DNA from: Branchiostoma floridae
Lineage: Eukaryota; Chordata; Leptocardii; Amphioxiformes; Branchiostomatidae
Assembly: GCF_000003815.2 (NCBI RefSeq)
Contig: NC_049991.1
Location: 14,740,154-14,804,153 of the forward strand
DNA: 64,000 nucleotides
Direction: 5' to 3'
The translations under genes were made by a program, and so were the position numbers. Each line of letters begins with the position of its first letter. The stretch's first letter is position 1. Of this stretch, positions 63,540-64,000 are shown piece by piece. The notes below the pieces were generated by a model. It searched no databases and had not been told where the DNA came from. It saw only the letters and a program-made list of their open reading frames with translations.

Positions 63540-64000
63540 TTCTGTCTTCTGTTTTTGCTATAAATATTTTATTTGATTCATTAAAATGTATAAAAAGACC
63601 AGGGGTACCCAACCAGCCAGAGACAATCTCAAACTCAAAGGACTAGTCCTGGTAAATAAGCACTTATGATACAATATGTGAGTGCACAGTAACATTACAA
63701 TACAAGCTACTAAGTGGTTACAGTGCACTATTAAATGTGTTCACAAAGATAGTTTTTTTAAGTAGGGTTATACAAATTCTAAAAATGAGAAGCACATCCT
63801 GTGTGAGGATGATAGTCTGTCAAGATTATCTCTTGAGCAGATTGTGCTATTAATGGACCTCTTAACATGTCTATGGGAAAGTACTTATCCGTGTCTATAT
63901 GTGCTTGACTAGTGGTCAAGATCTGTACCTTGATATTACTAGTAACATAGCCTTTGTATCTTCAGACTTTTTTGTGCTACATGTAAATTGTGCATCCAGA

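Larger units (their letters stand above)
55941..64000 (+). other. First intron of PITPNC1 (5' 8 kb)
   Basis: AT-rich, with no further exon recognised on either strand. It contains the tandem repeat at 57986-58250, the mobile elements at 58840, 60630, 62297 and 62630, and small microsatellites (CA-rich near 58370-58405). A very long first intron is also a feature of the human gene. Confidence 0.75.

Overview
This is eukaryotic genomic DNA from an invertebrate chordate, most likely amphioxus (Branchiostoma). Genes are split into short exons with GT-AG introns. The proteins I can recognise are of animal type. Intergenic and intronic DNA is packed with short inverted-repeat transposons, minisatellites and LINE-like tails, and the AACGTTA-type motif is frequent. 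The species is an inference: no ribosomal or mitochondrial marker is present. Six runs of N interrupt the window, and two of them are exactly 100 N, the usual sign of a gap of unknown size.

Layout, left to right. (1) 398-3116 (+): the last three exons of an RPUSD1-like pseudouridine synthase, whose large intron is a minisatellite carrying a transposon. (2) 3.1-15.3 kb: no recognisable gene; repeats, palindromes and three gaps. (3) 15484-17359 (+): a complete three-exon NMRAL1-like NADPH-sensor/NmrA gene, preceded by an 86-90 bp tandem duplication. (4) 18652-22659 (-): a seven-exon gene for a 317-residue charged coiled-coil protein that I cannot name; its first intron uses a GC donor. (5) 26354-30479 (-) and 38379-41871 (-): two tandem paralogues of a four-span MS4A/CD20-like membrane protein with proline-rich PPAY tails and near-identical exon structure. 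Just upstream of the first lies an array of about seven partial copies of its first exon. (6) 44526-44969 (+): an intronless 147-codon ORF of unknown function. (7) 46320-51797 (-): PSMD12 (Rpn5 of the 26S proteasome lid), complete except for about 96 residues that probably lie in the gap at 47720-47819. (8) 53504-54030 (-): a small two-exon gene for a putative tail-anchored protein of 102 residues. (9) 55893-55940 (+): the first coding exon of PITPNC1; the rest of the window to 64000 appears to be its first intron.

The genes do not form an operon or pathway. What stands out is gene order: PSMD12 and PITPNC1 are divergent neighbours here, as they are on human 17q24.2. Other points of interest are the exon-1 array next to the MS4A-like gene, an hAT-like MITE family with 8-bp target duplications and several copies in this one window, and a minisatellite whose every unit resembles a 3' splice site.
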